The notes under the pieces were generated by a model. The model had not been told where the DNA came from, searched no databases, and saw only the letters and a list, made by a program, of their open reading frames with translations. Position numbers and translations under genes: made by a program. 64,000 nucleotides of DNA. It comes from Bacillus sp. AFS029637. GTDB taxonomy: Bacteria > Bacillota > Bacilli > Bacillales > Bacillaceae_G. Location: NCBI RefSeq assembly GCF_002584985.1, contig NZ_NUPZ01000022.1, positions 50,244-114,243 of the forward strand, in the 5' to 3' direction. Of this stretch, positions 16,410 to 25,231 are shown one piece after another; within the stretch, counting starts at the first letter, position 1; the number at the start of each line of letters is the position of its first letter.

Positions 16410-17061
16410 AAATACACCTCCCCTTTTTATTCAAATAAGAATCTCATTAAAAAAATCAATCCGCTAAAATTTCGTTTTATTTGGATGTGTATATAATACT
16501 AGAATTATCCTGGGAATTCCATAGTTAGAAAAAATGTGTAGTTGGTAGGTATGTGTTTTCGTTAAAGTAGAAATGAGGTTTTGTGAACTAAATCTTACAA
16601 TTCGTCAAATTGTTTCGGAATTGTATATAGTATAGGGAATTAGTTTTCTAAAAATATTATACTATTGATAAATAAAGTCTTTTTTGTCATGATAAGAGTA
16701 CACTTCATGTAAGTAACTTTATAAGGAAACACATACTTTATTTTGTATTAGGTTAATAGAATTTTTTGTAGTGGATAGACAATGAAAATTCTATATTAAA
16801 ATATCAAATGAAATGTCGAATTTTAATGCAATACATAAGAAATTTGAAAAAACCGTTGCAAAAACAGTGTGTTTAATGGTAAAGTTCACATGAAGTTCAC
16901 ACGGATTTCACTTCGTTCGTTTAAAATGAACTCTGTGTGAAAAATAAAACTCTTGTTAAAAAATGGAACTTGATGAATATTTTACTTTGATAATATTGTA
17001 AAGTATTAAGTTTGTAAGTTTTTTTTAAGAGGATAGTAGGGAAAGGAAGTAAAGACAACTT
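16410..17061. other. 650-bp non-coding region upstream of entFM
   Basis: No credible ORF. Notable items are a direct repeat around 16882-16900 (agttcacatg/agttcacacg) and an inverted pair ttcacac (16896-16902)/gtgtgaa (16935-16941). The A/T-tract-rich sequence suggests a long promoter or leader for entFM, but I cannot place a -35/-10 pair with confidence. Confidence 0.5.
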
Positions 17062-18348
17062 ATGAAAAAAATAATTGCAGGTTTAGCAGCAGCTTCAGTA
17101 GCAGGTGTTGCAGTTCCAGGTATGGATTCTGCTCATGCACAAGTTTCAAACGAAGCGCTAAAAGAAATTAATGGACAAACTCAAACACAAACTCAAACGA
17201 CTGTAACTGAAACAAAAACTGTAGAAACAAACTCTGATTTAAAATACACAGTAACTGCTGATGTATTAAATGTTCGTTCAGGTGCTGGCACAGGACATAA
17301 CGTTATTTCTAAAGTGAAATCAGGTCAAGTACTACAAGTAATTGGACAAGAAAACGGTTGGTTCAAAGTTAATGTAAACGGTCAAACTGGTTATGTAAGT
17401 GGTGACTTCGTAACGACTGGTGGCAAAACAGGAACTACTGTTCAACAAGGAACAGGTACTTACACAGTAAACGTTTCTTCACTTAACGTACGTACAGGCC
17501 CAAGTACATCTCATACAGTATTAGGCTCTGTAAATAAAGGTAAAACAGTACAAGTTGTAGGTGAAGTACAAGATTGGTTTAAAATCAACTTCAATGGTGG
17601 AACTGGATACGTAAGCAAAGACTTCGTAACAAAAGGTGGTTCTGCTGTATCTAACCAAACACAACAACCAACTACAAACAACAATACTACTACAGTTCAA
17701 ACTGGTGGTTCTTATGTTGTTAACACTGGTGCTTTAAAAGTACGTACAGGCCCAGCTACATATAACGCTGTAATCGGTGGAGTAACGAACGGTACAGTAT
17801 TAAACGTTACTGGCGCTGAAAATGGTTGGTATAAAATTAACCATAACGGCCGCACAGGTTACGTAAGTGCAGACTTTGTTAAGTTTGTAAAAGGCGGAGT
17901 GAACAATGTAGTTACTGGTGGTAACCAAGGTTCTAATCAAGGTTCTAACCAAGTACAAAAACCAACAGCGCCAACAGGTGGAGATACATCTTCAATCGCT
18001 GGATTCGCTAGATCATTAAATGGTTCACCATACAGAACTGCTGGTACAACACCTGCTGGTTTTGACTGCAGTGGATTCATTCACTACGTATTAAATCAAA
18101 CTGGTCATACAGGCGCTCGTCAAACAGTTGCTGGATACTGGAGCTCTAAAACAAAAACTAGCAATCCACAACCAGGTGATTTAGTATACTTCCAAAATAC
18201 TTATAAATCAGGTCCTTCTCACATGGGTGTTTACTTAGGAAACGGTCAGTTCATTAGTGCAGAAACTGATGCAACTGGTGTACGTATTAGTTCTGTAAAC
18301 AACTCTTACTGGAGCAAGCACCTATTAGGTTATACAAAAGCATACTAA
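17062..18348 (+). CDS. entFM: EntFM / CwpFM: SH3-repeat cell-wall NlpC/P60 peptidase
   Basis: A secreted 428-residue protein. It has a signal peptide with AHA cleavage after residue 26, a QT-repeat linker (40-46), and three bacterial SH3 domains (about 61-118, 133-190 and 217-275), each with LNVRTGPST-like and GWFKVN...GYVS motifs. An NQGSNQGSNQ linker leads to a C-terminal NlpC/P60 domain (about 310-428) with catalytic Cys336 in FDCSGF and His in PSHMGVY. Members cleave D-Glu-to-diamino-acid bonds in peptidoglycan. In B. cereus this protein is enterotoxin FM, tied to adhesion, biofilm and cell shape. A single gene with a long upstream region. Confidence 0.93.
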   Translation: MKKIIAGLAAASVAGVAVPGMDSAHAQVSNEALKEINGQTQTQTQTTVTETKTVETNSDLKYTVTADVLNVRSGAGTGHNVISKVKSGQVLQVIGQENGWFKVNVNGQTGYVSGDFVTTGGKTGTTVQQGTGTYTVNVSSLNVRTGPSTSHTVLGSVNKGKTVQVVGEVQDWFKINFNGGTGYVSKDFVTKGGSAVSNQTQQPTTNNNTTTVQTGGSYVVNTGALKVRTGPATYNAVIGGVTNGTVLNVTGAENGWYKINHNGRTGYVSADFVKFVKGGVNNVVTGGNQGSNQGSNQVQKPTAPTGGDTSSIAGFARSLNGSPYRTAGTTPAGFDCSGFIHYVLNQTGHTGARQTVAGYWSSKTKTSNPQPGDLVYFQNTYKSGPSHMGVYLGNGQFISAETDATGVRISSVNNSYWSKHLLGYTKAY

Positions 18349-18381
18349 GAAAAAGTAGTTTTATATACTTTTCGTATAGAG

Positions 18382-18415
18382 AAAAGGCTTTCCAGGGAAA
18401 CTTGGGAAGCCTTTT
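18382..18415. terminator. Terminator between entFM and the convergent hydrolase
   Basis: Arms aaaaggctt (18382-18390) and aagcctttt (18407-18415), with further partial pairing inside, then T-rich sequence. Confidence 0.8.
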
Positions 18416-18447
18416 TATAGTTGAATAAATTGGGAGTGTAGTAGTTT

Positions 18448-19212
18448 TTACTTTAACTTCCCATTTAAAAATCGATCGTATAGGTCATGGAAGTAGTTAG
18501 GACGAAATAAGTTTGCTGCATGTCCTGCTAAAGGTATTTCTTTATATAGAACATTTGGCAAGATAGACTTTAAATCAAAAAGACAAGATTTATAGAGATG
18601 ATCATGTTCGCCCATTACCCATAGTATAGGGTGGGGAAGTGATTTTAATTTAGATTTTAAATCGAATTCTAACCGGTGTCGTAATGATTGGGCAATAATT
18701 GAAGAATGTAATTGTAATCCGAAACGGTAATAAATATTTCTAGAAATAACTGCGAATGGATTCGCTTTTAGTATGCCGCTCGGAAAAATAGTATTTGCGT
18801 ATTGAGAGAGCCATTTAGAGTATTCATCTCCTCGTTTCTCCCAAAAATTTTGAAATACGCTATATAAACGAGAAGGGTTATTATAATGTCCACCAATATG
18901 ACAAATGCTTAATACTTTTTCGGGGTGCATTTGTGCAAAAATTGTAGAGATATAACAACCATAGCTTAAAGCGCAAATATGAGCCTTTTTAATGCCTTCT
19001 TTTTCGTATAAGCTCAATAATTGATCAACGAGGCGCTGTAATGAAAAATCGATAGCTTCTCCTTTATCGTCACCGTGACCTAATAAGTCATAAGTAATAA
19101 TGTTGTAGGAGGCAGAAAATCGTTTATGCTCTTTTTTGAAGGCGCGACGATTGCCAACTAATCCATGAATAAAAATGATTGTTTCCTTTTCGGAATGTAT
19201 ATTTGTTTGCAA
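18448..19212 (-). CDS. Alpha/beta hydrolase
   Basis: A 254-residue alpha/beta-fold hydrolase. FIHGLVGNRRAF gives the oxyanion region, ALSYGC holds the nucleophile Ser, GEHDHLY the acid Asp, and LAGHAANLF the His. The nucleophile elbow is A-L-S-Y-G rather than G-x-S-x-G, a mild departure. I start at the TTG at 19212 because AAAGGAG lies 8 bases ahead; an upstream TTG at 19230 overlaps that ribosome site. No signal peptide. Substrate unknown; lipases, esterases and haloperoxidase-like enzymes share this pattern. Confidence 0.8.
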   Translation of the reverse strand: MQTNIHSEKETIIFIHGLVGNRRAFKKEHKRFSASYNIITYDLLGHGDDKGEAIDFSLQRLVDQLLSLYEKEGIKKAHICALSYGCYISTIFAQMHPEKVLSICHIGGHYNNPSRLYSVFQNFWEKRGDEYSKWLSQYANTIFPSGILKANPFAVISRNIYYRFGLQLHSSIIAQSLRHRLEFDLKSKLKSLPHPILWVMGEHDHLYKSCLFDLKSILPNVLYKEIPLAGHAANLFRPNYFHDLYDRFLNGKLK

Positions 19213-19451
19213 AAAGGATACTCCTTTCAATAACTGGAGATGTATATAGTGTTTTAATTAGCTATCTATAATCCACATAGAATAATATTAAGTACCAGGT
19301 AATAATATCAGATATTTATATATGTTGTAAAGATGAGTTTTTATGTATATTTTGTAAAAATAGAAAAAGTGTGTTTACATTCAGTTTACATTTGTATTGT
19401 ATTCTAGTTTTAGAAAGAACAGTTTGGTTTAACACGAGGAGATGAACATGA

Positions 19452-21212
19452 ATGGAAGTTAGAAATGAAGTGAAGAAAAAAGGGAATTGGAGGCAGTTTT
19501 TACGCCTTATTCAAGATACAAATCCTCCGAAAGGGATTCTTGTTTTTGCATTATTAATGAGTTTGCTTTCTACGGGAGCGAGCCTATTTATTCCGATGTT
19601 AACAAAAGGATTAGTAGATAATTTTTCGCTGTCGTCAATTAGTACAGGACAAATTGTTGGATTAGTTGCCTTCTTCATTATGCAAACTATCGCTGCAGGA
19701 TTGTCTATATATTTATTAAATTATATTGGACAGAAGATTGTTGCGGGACTGAGGGAACGATTATGGAAAAAGGTGCTTATTTTGCCGGTATCCTATTACG
19801 ATAAAAATAGAACAGGTGATACAATTAGTCGTATGACAAATGATACAGGTGTTGTGAAGACGTTGATTTCTGAGCACTTATCAAACTTATTAACTGGCGG
19901 TATTTCAATAATTGGATCGTTAATTGTATTATTTGTTTTAGATTGGAAAATGACAGCTTTACTATTAACGGTTATTCCATTGTCTGTGCTAATTTTAGTG
20001 CCGCTTGGACGGAAAATGTATAAGATTTCAAAAGCACTTCAAGATGAAACAGCTTCTTTTACAAGTGTGTTAACGCAAGTATTATCAGAAATCCGTTTAG
20101 TGAAATCTTCAAATACAGAAAAAAGAGAATATGAAACAGGTAATACAGGTATACAAAAGTTATTGCAATTTGGCTTGAAAGAAGGAAAAGTGCAAGCGCT
20201 GATTTCACCAGTTATGTCGTTTGTTTTAATGGCACTACTTGTTATCATCGTAGGATATGGTGGAATGCGCGTTTCTAGCGGTGCTTTAACAACAGGAGAA
20301 CTGGTAGCATTTATTTTATATTTAGTTCAAATTATTATGCCGATGAGTCAATTATCTATGTTCTTTACACAATTTCAAAAGGCAATTGGTGCAACAGAAA
20401 GAATTAATACGATTTTAGAATATGAGGTAGAAGACCATGAAACTGGTATGAAAGTTACAAATGCTAAGCAATCGATAGTTCTTGAAAATGTACATTTCGA
20501 GTATAACGAAGAAGAGCAAGTGTTAAAAAATATTGATTTCACAATTGAATCAGGAAAAGTAACAGCAATCGTAGGGCCAAGTGGTAGCGGGAAAACGACG
20601 TTATTCTCACTATTAGAACGTTTTTATGAGCCAACTAGCGGTGCTATTAAATTAGGGAAAGATTCAATTACGAACTATTCATTACAGTCATGGCGACGTC
20701 AAATTGGTTACGTTTCACAAGATAGTCCGTTAATTGATGGAACGATTCGTGATAATATTTGTTACGGTGTTGAGGGCGAAGTGACAGATGAAGAAATTGA
20801 AAAAGTAGCAGCGATGGCATATGTTGATGCATTTATTCATGATTTGCCAAACGGATATGCAACAGAAGTTGGAGAGCGTGGTGTGAAGCTTTCTGGAGGA
20901 CAAAGACAGCGAATTGCCATTGCCCGAGCGTTACTTCGAAATCCACAAATTCTTATGTTAGATGAAGCAACTTCAAGTCTAGATAGTAAATCAGAATCTG
21001 TCGTTCAAAAGGCATTAAATAATTTAATGAAAGGCAGAACAACGTTAGTTATTGCACATAGACTTTCTACTGTAGTAGATGCAGATAAAATTATCTTTAT
21101 AGAAAAAGGGAATCTTACTGGTAGCGGTACGCATGATGAATTGTTACGCACACATGACATGTATCGTGAATTTGCAACGCAACAATTGAAAATTAAAGAG
21201 GGTGCATTATAA
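19452..21212 (+). CDS. ABC multidrug exporter (half-transporter, BmrA-like)
   Basis: A 586-residue homodimer-type exporter: six membrane helices (about 28-310), then an ATPase domain with Walker [10 protein letters not shown] (near 378), signature [10 protein letters not shown] and Walker [11 protein letters not shown], plus the H-loop IAHRLST. This order and length match B. subtilis BmrA, which pumps drugs and lipids outward. The ATG at 19452 overlaps, in another frame, a tiny ORF (19442-19462), the ATG of which follows the GAGGAG site, so start selection is not certain. A two-component pair follows after a terminator; a regulatory link is possible. Confidence 0.85.
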   Translation: MEVRNEVKKKGNWRQFLRLIQDTNPPKGILVFALLMSLLSTGASLFIPMLTKGLVDNFSLSSISTGQIVGLVAFFIMQTIAAGLSIYLLNYIGQKIVAGLRERLWKKVLILPVSYYDKNRTGDTISRMTNDTGVVKTLISEHLSNLLTGGISIIGSLIVLFVLDWKMTALLLTVIPLSVLILVPLGRKMYKISKALQDETASFTSVLTQVLSEIRLVKSSNTEKREYETGNTGIQKLLQFGLKEGKVQALISPVMSFVLMALLVIIVGYGGMRVSSGALTTGELVAFILYLVQIIMPMSQLSMFFTQFQKAIGATERINTILEYEVEDHETGMKVTNAKQSIVLENVHFEYNEEEQVLKNIDFTIESGKVTAIVGPSGSGKTTLFSLLERFYEPTSGAIKLGKDSITNYSLQSWRRQIGYVSQDSPLIDGTIRDNICYGVEGEVTDEEIEKVAAMAYVDAFIHDLPNGYATEVGERGVKLSGGQRQRIAIARALLRNPQILMLDEATSSLDSKSESVVQKALNNLMKGRTTLVIAHRLSTVVDADKIIFIEKGNLTGSGTHDELLRTHDMYREFATQQLKIKEGAL

Positions 21213-21256
21213 AATGAATCATCAGTGGGGTTGTACTCCGCTGATGATTCATTTTT
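21212..21256 (+). terminator. Terminator between the ABC exporter and the response regulator
   Basis: Perfect 15-bp arms aaaatgaatcatcag (21212-21226) and ctgatgattcatttt (21242-21256), followed by T. It separates the exporter from the two-component genes. Confidence 0.9.
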
Positions 21257-21299
21257 AAAAGTTTTACCAAGGATGCTAATTAGAAAGGAAATGGTTCCT

Positions 21300-21977
21300 T
21301 TGATACTTAACATTTTAATAGTAGACGATGATCCGCATATTAGAGAACTTGTGTCTGTATTTTTAGAAAGAGAAGGTTTTCAAACATATGAAGCAATTGA
21401 TGGACTAGATGCACTTCAGAAAATAGATGAAGTGAAAGTTGATATGGTTATTCTTGATATTATGATGCCGAATATGGATGGATTTGATGTATGTTTTGAA
21501 TTAAGAAAATACTATGATATCCCGATTCTGATGCTAACTGCTAAAGGAGAAACGTCTCAAAAAGTAAAAGGATTTCACCTTGGAACAGATGATTATCTTG
21601 TAAAACCATTTGATCCTATAGAATTAGTAGTGAGAGTAAAGGCGTTATTGAAACGTTACCAAATTACAGTATCGCAATCAATTCAAGTTGGGCATGTATT
21701 GTTGAATCGTAAAACATTTGAAGTGACACTCGGAGAGCAAACGGTTACACTGCCGTTAAAAGAATTTGAATTGCTCTTTACATTAGGATCTAAAGCAGGA
21801 AGAACTTGTTCGAGAGAGCAATTAATTGAAGACGTATGGGGGTATGATTTTGAAGGGAATGAACGCACATTAGACGTTCATATTAATCGGTTACGTGAAA
21901 AGTTTCAAGAAGAAAAGTCGAAGTTTAGTATTAAAACGATAAGAGGCTTAGGCTATCGCTTAGAGGTAAGTAAATGA
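21300..21977 (+). CDS. OmpR/PhoB-type response regulator
   Basis: A 225-residue regulator: receiver domain with acidic pair in ILIVDDDPH, phosphorylation site Asp53 in ILDIMMPNMDG and the conserved Lys in LVKPFDP, then a winged-helix DNA-binding domain (about 125-225, ...RTLDVHINRLREK...IRGLGYRLE). Start taken as TTG 21300, giving the usual MxxxILIVDDD opening, with AAAGGA 9 bases upstream; an ATG at 21294 and longer frames are alternatives. Overlaps the kinase by 4 bp (ATGA), so the two are cotranslated. The signal is unknown. Confidence 0.88.
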   Translation: MILNILIVDDDPHIRELVSVFLEREGFQTYEAIDGLDALQKIDEVKVDMVILDIMMPNMDGFDVCFELRKYYDIPILMLTAKGETSQKVKGFHLGTDDYLVKPFDPIELVVRVKALLKRYQITVSQSIQVGHVLLNRKTFEVTLGEQTVTLPLKEFELLFTLGSKAGRTCSREQLIEDVWGYDFEGNERTLDVHINRLREKFQEEKSKFSIKTIRGLGYRLEVSK

Positions 21978-23047
21978 GAAGAAGAGAACGAATGAGTAAG
22001 TTGAAGATGTTGAAAGTAATTGGGGCGGTAATAGCGCTCTTTTCTTTTCTCACTATAATTTGGTCTATCGCATTTTATGTGGCATCTAGCATATTAGATG
22101 CTTTTGAAATAAACGTATCGCCGTTTGTTACTTTTTTAATTAGTGATATGGTCGGCTTTGTATTTATTGTTCTTATTTGGGTATTGATCGGAGTGTTAAT
22201 GAGACCGAAGCGAGAGGCAATGATTTGGACTATTATTGAACCGATACAAAAAATTGCAAAAGGGGACTTCTCTGTAAAAATACGAAATGAAGAAAAGTAT
22301 GATGGTGAAATTGGTGTACTCGTAAAAAGTATAAATGATATGACAGATGAACTGAATGCAATGGAAAAAATGAGACAAGAATTTGTATCGAATGTTTCGC
22401 ATGAAATACAGTCACCATTAACTTCCATAAAAGGGTTTGCTAGAGCGCTACAAGATAACAATCTTTCTGAGGAAAAAAGAAAGCATTATCTTACCATTAT
22501 TGAAACGGAAACAACGAGATTATCTAAACTGAGTCAAAACTTACTGAAGTTAACCCTTTTAGAATCAGAAGAATATACACCAGAAAGAGTGACCTATCGA
22601 TTAGATCAACAGTTAAAGCAAATTGTATTAACTAGTGAGCCGCTCTGGGTTGAAAAAGAAATTGAGTTAGAACTTAATTTAGAGAAAGTACACATTACTG
22701 CCGACCAAGAAAGTATGAGTCAAGTATGGATTAATTTAATTCATAACAGTATTAAATTTACTCCAAGTGGTGGCACAATTACAATTCAGTTACAAGAACA
22801 TGAGAAGTTCGTAGAAATACGTATTCATGACACGGGAATTGGGATATCCGAAGAACAGAAACAACATATTTTTGAACGTTTTTATAAAGCGGATTCTTCA
22901 CGAAATCGTACGTATGGAGGAAGTGGCTTAGGTTTAGCCATCGTAAAAAAAGTACTCGACCTTCATCAAGGAGAAATAAAAGTCGAGAGTGAGGAAGGGA
23001 ATGGTACGGAATTTATTGTGCGTATTCCTAAATATGAAGGAAATTAG
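21974..23047 (+). CDS. Sensor histidine kinase
   Basis: A 357-residue membrane kinase with two membrane helices (about 14-38 and 53-75) joined by a very short external loop, so the signal is probably sensed within or near the membrane. HAMP (about 80-135), phospho-acceptor His143 in VSHEIQSPLTSIKGF, and an ATP-binding domain with N box (IHNSIKFTPSGG), G1 DTGIGI and G2 GGSGLGLAI follow. Partner of the response regulator just upstream by a 4-bp overlap. The terminator stem overlaps its stop codon. Target genes are unknown; the preceding ABC exporter is a candidate. Confidence 0.88.
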   Translation: MRRRERMSKLKMLKVIGAVIALFSFLTIIWSIAFYVASSILDAFEINVSPFVTFLISDMVGFVFIVLIWVLIGVLMRPKREAMIWTIIEPIQKIAKGDFSVKIRNEEKYDGEIGVLVKSINDMTDELNAMEKMRQEFVSNVSHEIQSPLTSIKGFARALQDNNLSEEKRKHYLTIIETETTRLSKLSQNLLKLTLLESEEYTPERVTYRLDQQLKQIVLTSEPLWVEKEIELELNLEKVHITADQESMSQVWINLIHNSIKFTPSGGTITIQLQEHEKFVEIRIHDTGIGISEEQKQHIFERFYKADSSRNRTYGGSGLGLAIVKKVLDLHQGEIKVESEEGNGTEFIVRIPKYEGN

Positions 23048-23078
23048 TGTTAGGAGGAAAGCTTTCTAACACTAATTT
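23041..23078 (+). terminator. Terminator overlapping the kinase stop codon
   Basis: Perfect arms aaattagtgttag (23041-23053) and ctaacactaattt (23066-23078). The stop TAG lies within the first arm. Confidence 0.85.
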
Positions 23079-23217
23079 TCTTTAAAAAATGTATGTATAA
23101 CTACTATAGTTACCTACAAGTAACCTACGCACATGAAAGTGCATCATTGCCTTTTTACATAAACATAGATACAATTTTAATATAATACATAACTGAGATG
23201 ATTAAGGAGTGTTATAC

Positions 23218-23937
23218 TTGGCAGAATTATTACAAGGAAAAAATGCTTTAATTACAGGAGCAGGTAGAGGGATTGGTCGTGCTGTAGCAATCGCGTTAGC
23301 GAAAGAAGGCGTAAATGTAGGTCTTTTAGCACGTTCAGAAGAAAACTTAAAAGCAGTTGCGAAAGAAGTAGAAGCAGAAGGTGTAAAAGCTGTTATTGCG
23401 ACTGCTGATGTATCTTCATATGAAGAGGTAACAACTGCGATTGAAACGTTAAAGAACGGTTTAGGATCTATCGATATTTTAATTAATAACGCTGGTATTT
23501 CTAAGTTCGGTAAGTTTTTAGAACTAGACGTTGCTGATTGGGAAAAAATCATTCAAGTAAACTTAATGGGTGTATACTATGCAACTCGTGCAGCTTTACC
23601 AAGCATGATTGAACAGCAATCTGGTGATATCATTAATATTTCATCTACAGCAGGACAAAAAGGTGCGCCTGTAACAAGTGCGTATAGTGCTTCTAAATTC
23701 GGTGTTCTTGGCTTAACAGAATCGTTAGCGATGGAAGTTCGTAAACATAACATTCGTGTAACTGCTTTAACACCAAGTACAGTAGCAACGGATATGGCTG
23801 TAGATTTAGGATTAACTGATGGAAATCCTGATAAAGTTATGCAAGCAGAAGATATTGCAGAGTTTATCGTAGCGCAGCTGAAATTAAATAAACGCACATT
23901 TATTAAATCGGCTGGACTTTGGTCTACTAATCCGTAA
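23218..23937 (+). CDS. Short-chain dehydrogenase, 3-ketoacyl-ACP reductase-like
   Basis: A 239-residue classical SDR with Rossmann motif TGAGRGIG (about 14-21), NNAG (about 87-90), the catalytic Ser in ISSTAG and YSASK Tyr/Lys. It reduces a keto group with NAD(P)H; FabG-like enzymes of this type are broad. Start is TTG at 23218, 8 bases after AAGGAG; the GTG at 23209 overlaps the ribosome site. A single gene with its own terminator. It is not next to fatty-acid genes, so a role in fatty-acid synthesis is only one possibility. Confidence 0.88.
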   Translation: MAELLQGKNALITGAGRGIGRAVAIALAKEGVNVGLLARSEENLKAVAKEVEAEGVKAVIATADVSSYEEVTTAIETLKNGLGSIDILINNAGISKFGKFLELDVADWEKIIQVNLMGVYYATRAALPSMIEQQSGDIINISSTAGQKGAPVTSAYSASKFGVLGLTESLAMEVRKHNIRVTALTPSTVATDMAVDLGLTDGNPDKVMQAEDIAEFIVAQLKLNKRTFIKSAGLWSTNP

Positions 23938-23959
23938 GGGCTAAGTTTAAAAATAAGGT

Positions 23960-23994
23960 AGGGACATCTATTCTGTGATGGAATGGATGTCCTT
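23960..23994 (+). terminator. Terminator after the SDR gene
   Basis: Arms agggacatctattc (23960-23973) and gaatggatgtcctt (23981-23994) pair with two G-U steps; a T-run follows. Confidence 0.85.
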
Positions 23995-24127
23995 TTTTCT
24001 GTTTGTGTGAAAAACGGGAAATTCTGTATAATTAAAAGTGCATAGTAGAAAAGCATTAATAACTTTAAGAGATAGTATTTCAATGAGCACGATTGCAATA
24101 TATGAGTGATGTGAGGAGGAAAAAGGG

Positions 24128-24154
24128 ATGAAAAAGAAGTTTCAAAAATTATAA
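24128..24154 (+). CDS. Possible leader peptide upstream of the adenylyltransferase
   Basis: ATG at 24128 sits after a very strong GAGGAGGAAAAAGGG ribosome site and opens an 8-codon frame, MKKKFQKL. It ends 87 bases before the resistance gene. A strong ribosome site in front of a very short Lys-rich ORF is a hallmark of antibiotic-responsive leader peptides, though no function has been shown here. Confidence 0.45.
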   Translation: MKKKFQKL

Positions 24155-24233
24155 CGTGTATCGTGTACGACACAGCTAGCTCGTGGACCTCCATTAGATA
24201 TAGCGTTATATTGTATATTCAAAAATTGGAGGT
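24150..24233 (+). promoter_or_regulatory. Candidate translational attenuator of the adenylyltransferase
   Basis: Two competing pairings are visible. ACCTCCA (24187-24193) is the exact complement of TGGAGGT (24227-24233), which contains the ribosome site of the gene at 24242. TATAACG (24150-24156, overlapping the leader stop) is the exact complement of CGTTATA (24204-24210). The first would hide the ribosome site; the second competes with it topologically. This resembles erm/cat-type control, but the direction of the switch is not obvious from the sequence. Confidence 0.4.
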
Positions 24234-24241
24234 ATAAGTAG

Positions 24242-25114
24242 ATGAGAACTGAAAAGGAAATGTTAGACTTAATTATTAATACAGCAAAAGAGGATGAAAG
24301 AATCCGAGTAGTTATCATGAATGGATCGCGTGTAAATCCAAATGTGAAAAAAGATTGTTTTCAAGACTATGATATTATGTATGTTGTAAAAGATATACAA
24401 TCTTTTACGTCTAATCATAATTGGATACGTAGATTCGGAGAAATAATGATTGTACAAATGCCAGAAGAAATGTCATTAGTTCCAGCGGACGAAGACGGGA
24501 AATTTCCGTATTTAATGCAGTTTATGGATGGGAACCGAATTGATTTAACATTAATTCCAGTTGATTTAATACATACATTTGTTGGACAAGACAGTTTAAG
24601 TAAGCTGCTTCTTGATAAAGATAATTGTATGGATGAATTTTCAGCAGCAAGCGATAGGGATTACTTAATAAAAAAGCCTACAGAAAAAGAGTTTTTAGAT
24701 TGCTGTAATGAATTTTGGTGGTGTAGTACGAATGTCGCAAAAGGGCTATGGAGAGAGGAACTCTCTTATGCAAAAGGAATGTTTGATGGTCCGGTGCGAG
24801 ATATGTTCATCGTAATGCTAGAATGGCATATTGGTATGAAAACAGACTTTACAGTTAATACAGGGAAGTTTGGGAAGCATTTCGAACAGTATTTTGAAAA
24901 AGATATGTGGGAGCAATTTAAACAAACATTTTCAAATGCAGACTATGAAAATGTTTGGGAGTCATTCTTTGTAATGGGTGATTTATTTAGAGAAGTTGCG
25001 AATGAAATTGCTGACACTTATGGTTATCAATATCCGCAAGATGACGATGATAAAGTGACGAGTTATTTAAAACATGTGAACACTTTGCCGAAAGATAGTA
25101 CATCGATATATTAA
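24242..25114 (+). CDS. aadK: Aminoglycoside 6-adenylyltransferase
   Basis: A 290-residue enzyme that transfers AMP from ATP to the 6-hydroxyl of streptomycin. The nucleotidyltransferase core shows NGSRVNPNV (about 25-33) and the metal-binding D-x-D in QDYDIMYVVKD, then RIDLTLIP. Length matches ANT(6)/AadK proteins (about 284-300). AadK is chromosomal in Bacillus and gives low-level streptomycin resistance. ATG 24242 follows GGAGGT with 8-base spacing. A short Lys-rich leader ORF and a ribosome-site-masking sequence lie upstream, which suggests inducible expression (inference). Confidence 0.88.
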   Translation: MRTEKEMLDLIINTAKEDERIRVVIMNGSRVNPNVKKDCFQDYDIMYVVKDIQSFTSNHNWIRRFGEIMIVQMPEEMSLVPADEDGKFPYLMQFMDGNRIDLTLIPVDLIHTFVGQDSLSKLLLDKDNCMDEFSAASDRDYLIKKPTEKEFLDCCNEFWWCSTNVAKGLWREELSYAKGMFDGPVRDMFIVMLEWHIGMKTDFTVNTGKFGKHFEQYFEKDMWEQFKQTFSNADYENVWESFFVMGDLFREVANEIADTYGYQYPQDDDDKVTSYLKHVNTLPKDSTSIY

Positions 25115-25127
25115 TTATATAAAGCAG

Positions 25128-25156
25128 TAAGACTGTCCTAATTATGGACAGTCTTA
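25128..25156 (+). terminator. Terminator after the adenylyltransferase
   Basis: Perfect arms taagactgtcc (25128-25138) and ggacagtctta (25146-25156), followed by a T-run. Confidence 0.9.
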
Positions 25157-25231
25157 TTTTTGTTCATGAATAACAATTTTTCTAACAAAGTGCAGACGAA
25201 TCACATATGAAATTTTAGGGAGGTTTTTATC

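Noticed and set aside
17179-17206. Short CAAACT-type repeat encoding the QTQTQT stretch in EntFM
   Set aside because: A linker of low complexity inside the protein; not a CRISPR or mobile repeat. It may vary between strains.
19442-19462. Tiny ORF overlapping the start of the ABC exporter as a BmrB-like leader
   Set aside because: Six codons only, with no pausing motif or alternative stem recognised; kept just as a note on start choice.
22075-22461. A 128-codon minus-strand frame within the histidine kinase
   Set aside because: A shadow of the kinase reading frame; Ser/Ile-rich product with no family features.
23577-24194. A 205-codon minus-strand frame opposite the SDR gene
   Set aside because: It lies antisense to a well-supported SDR gene, has no ribosome site and an unlikely composition.
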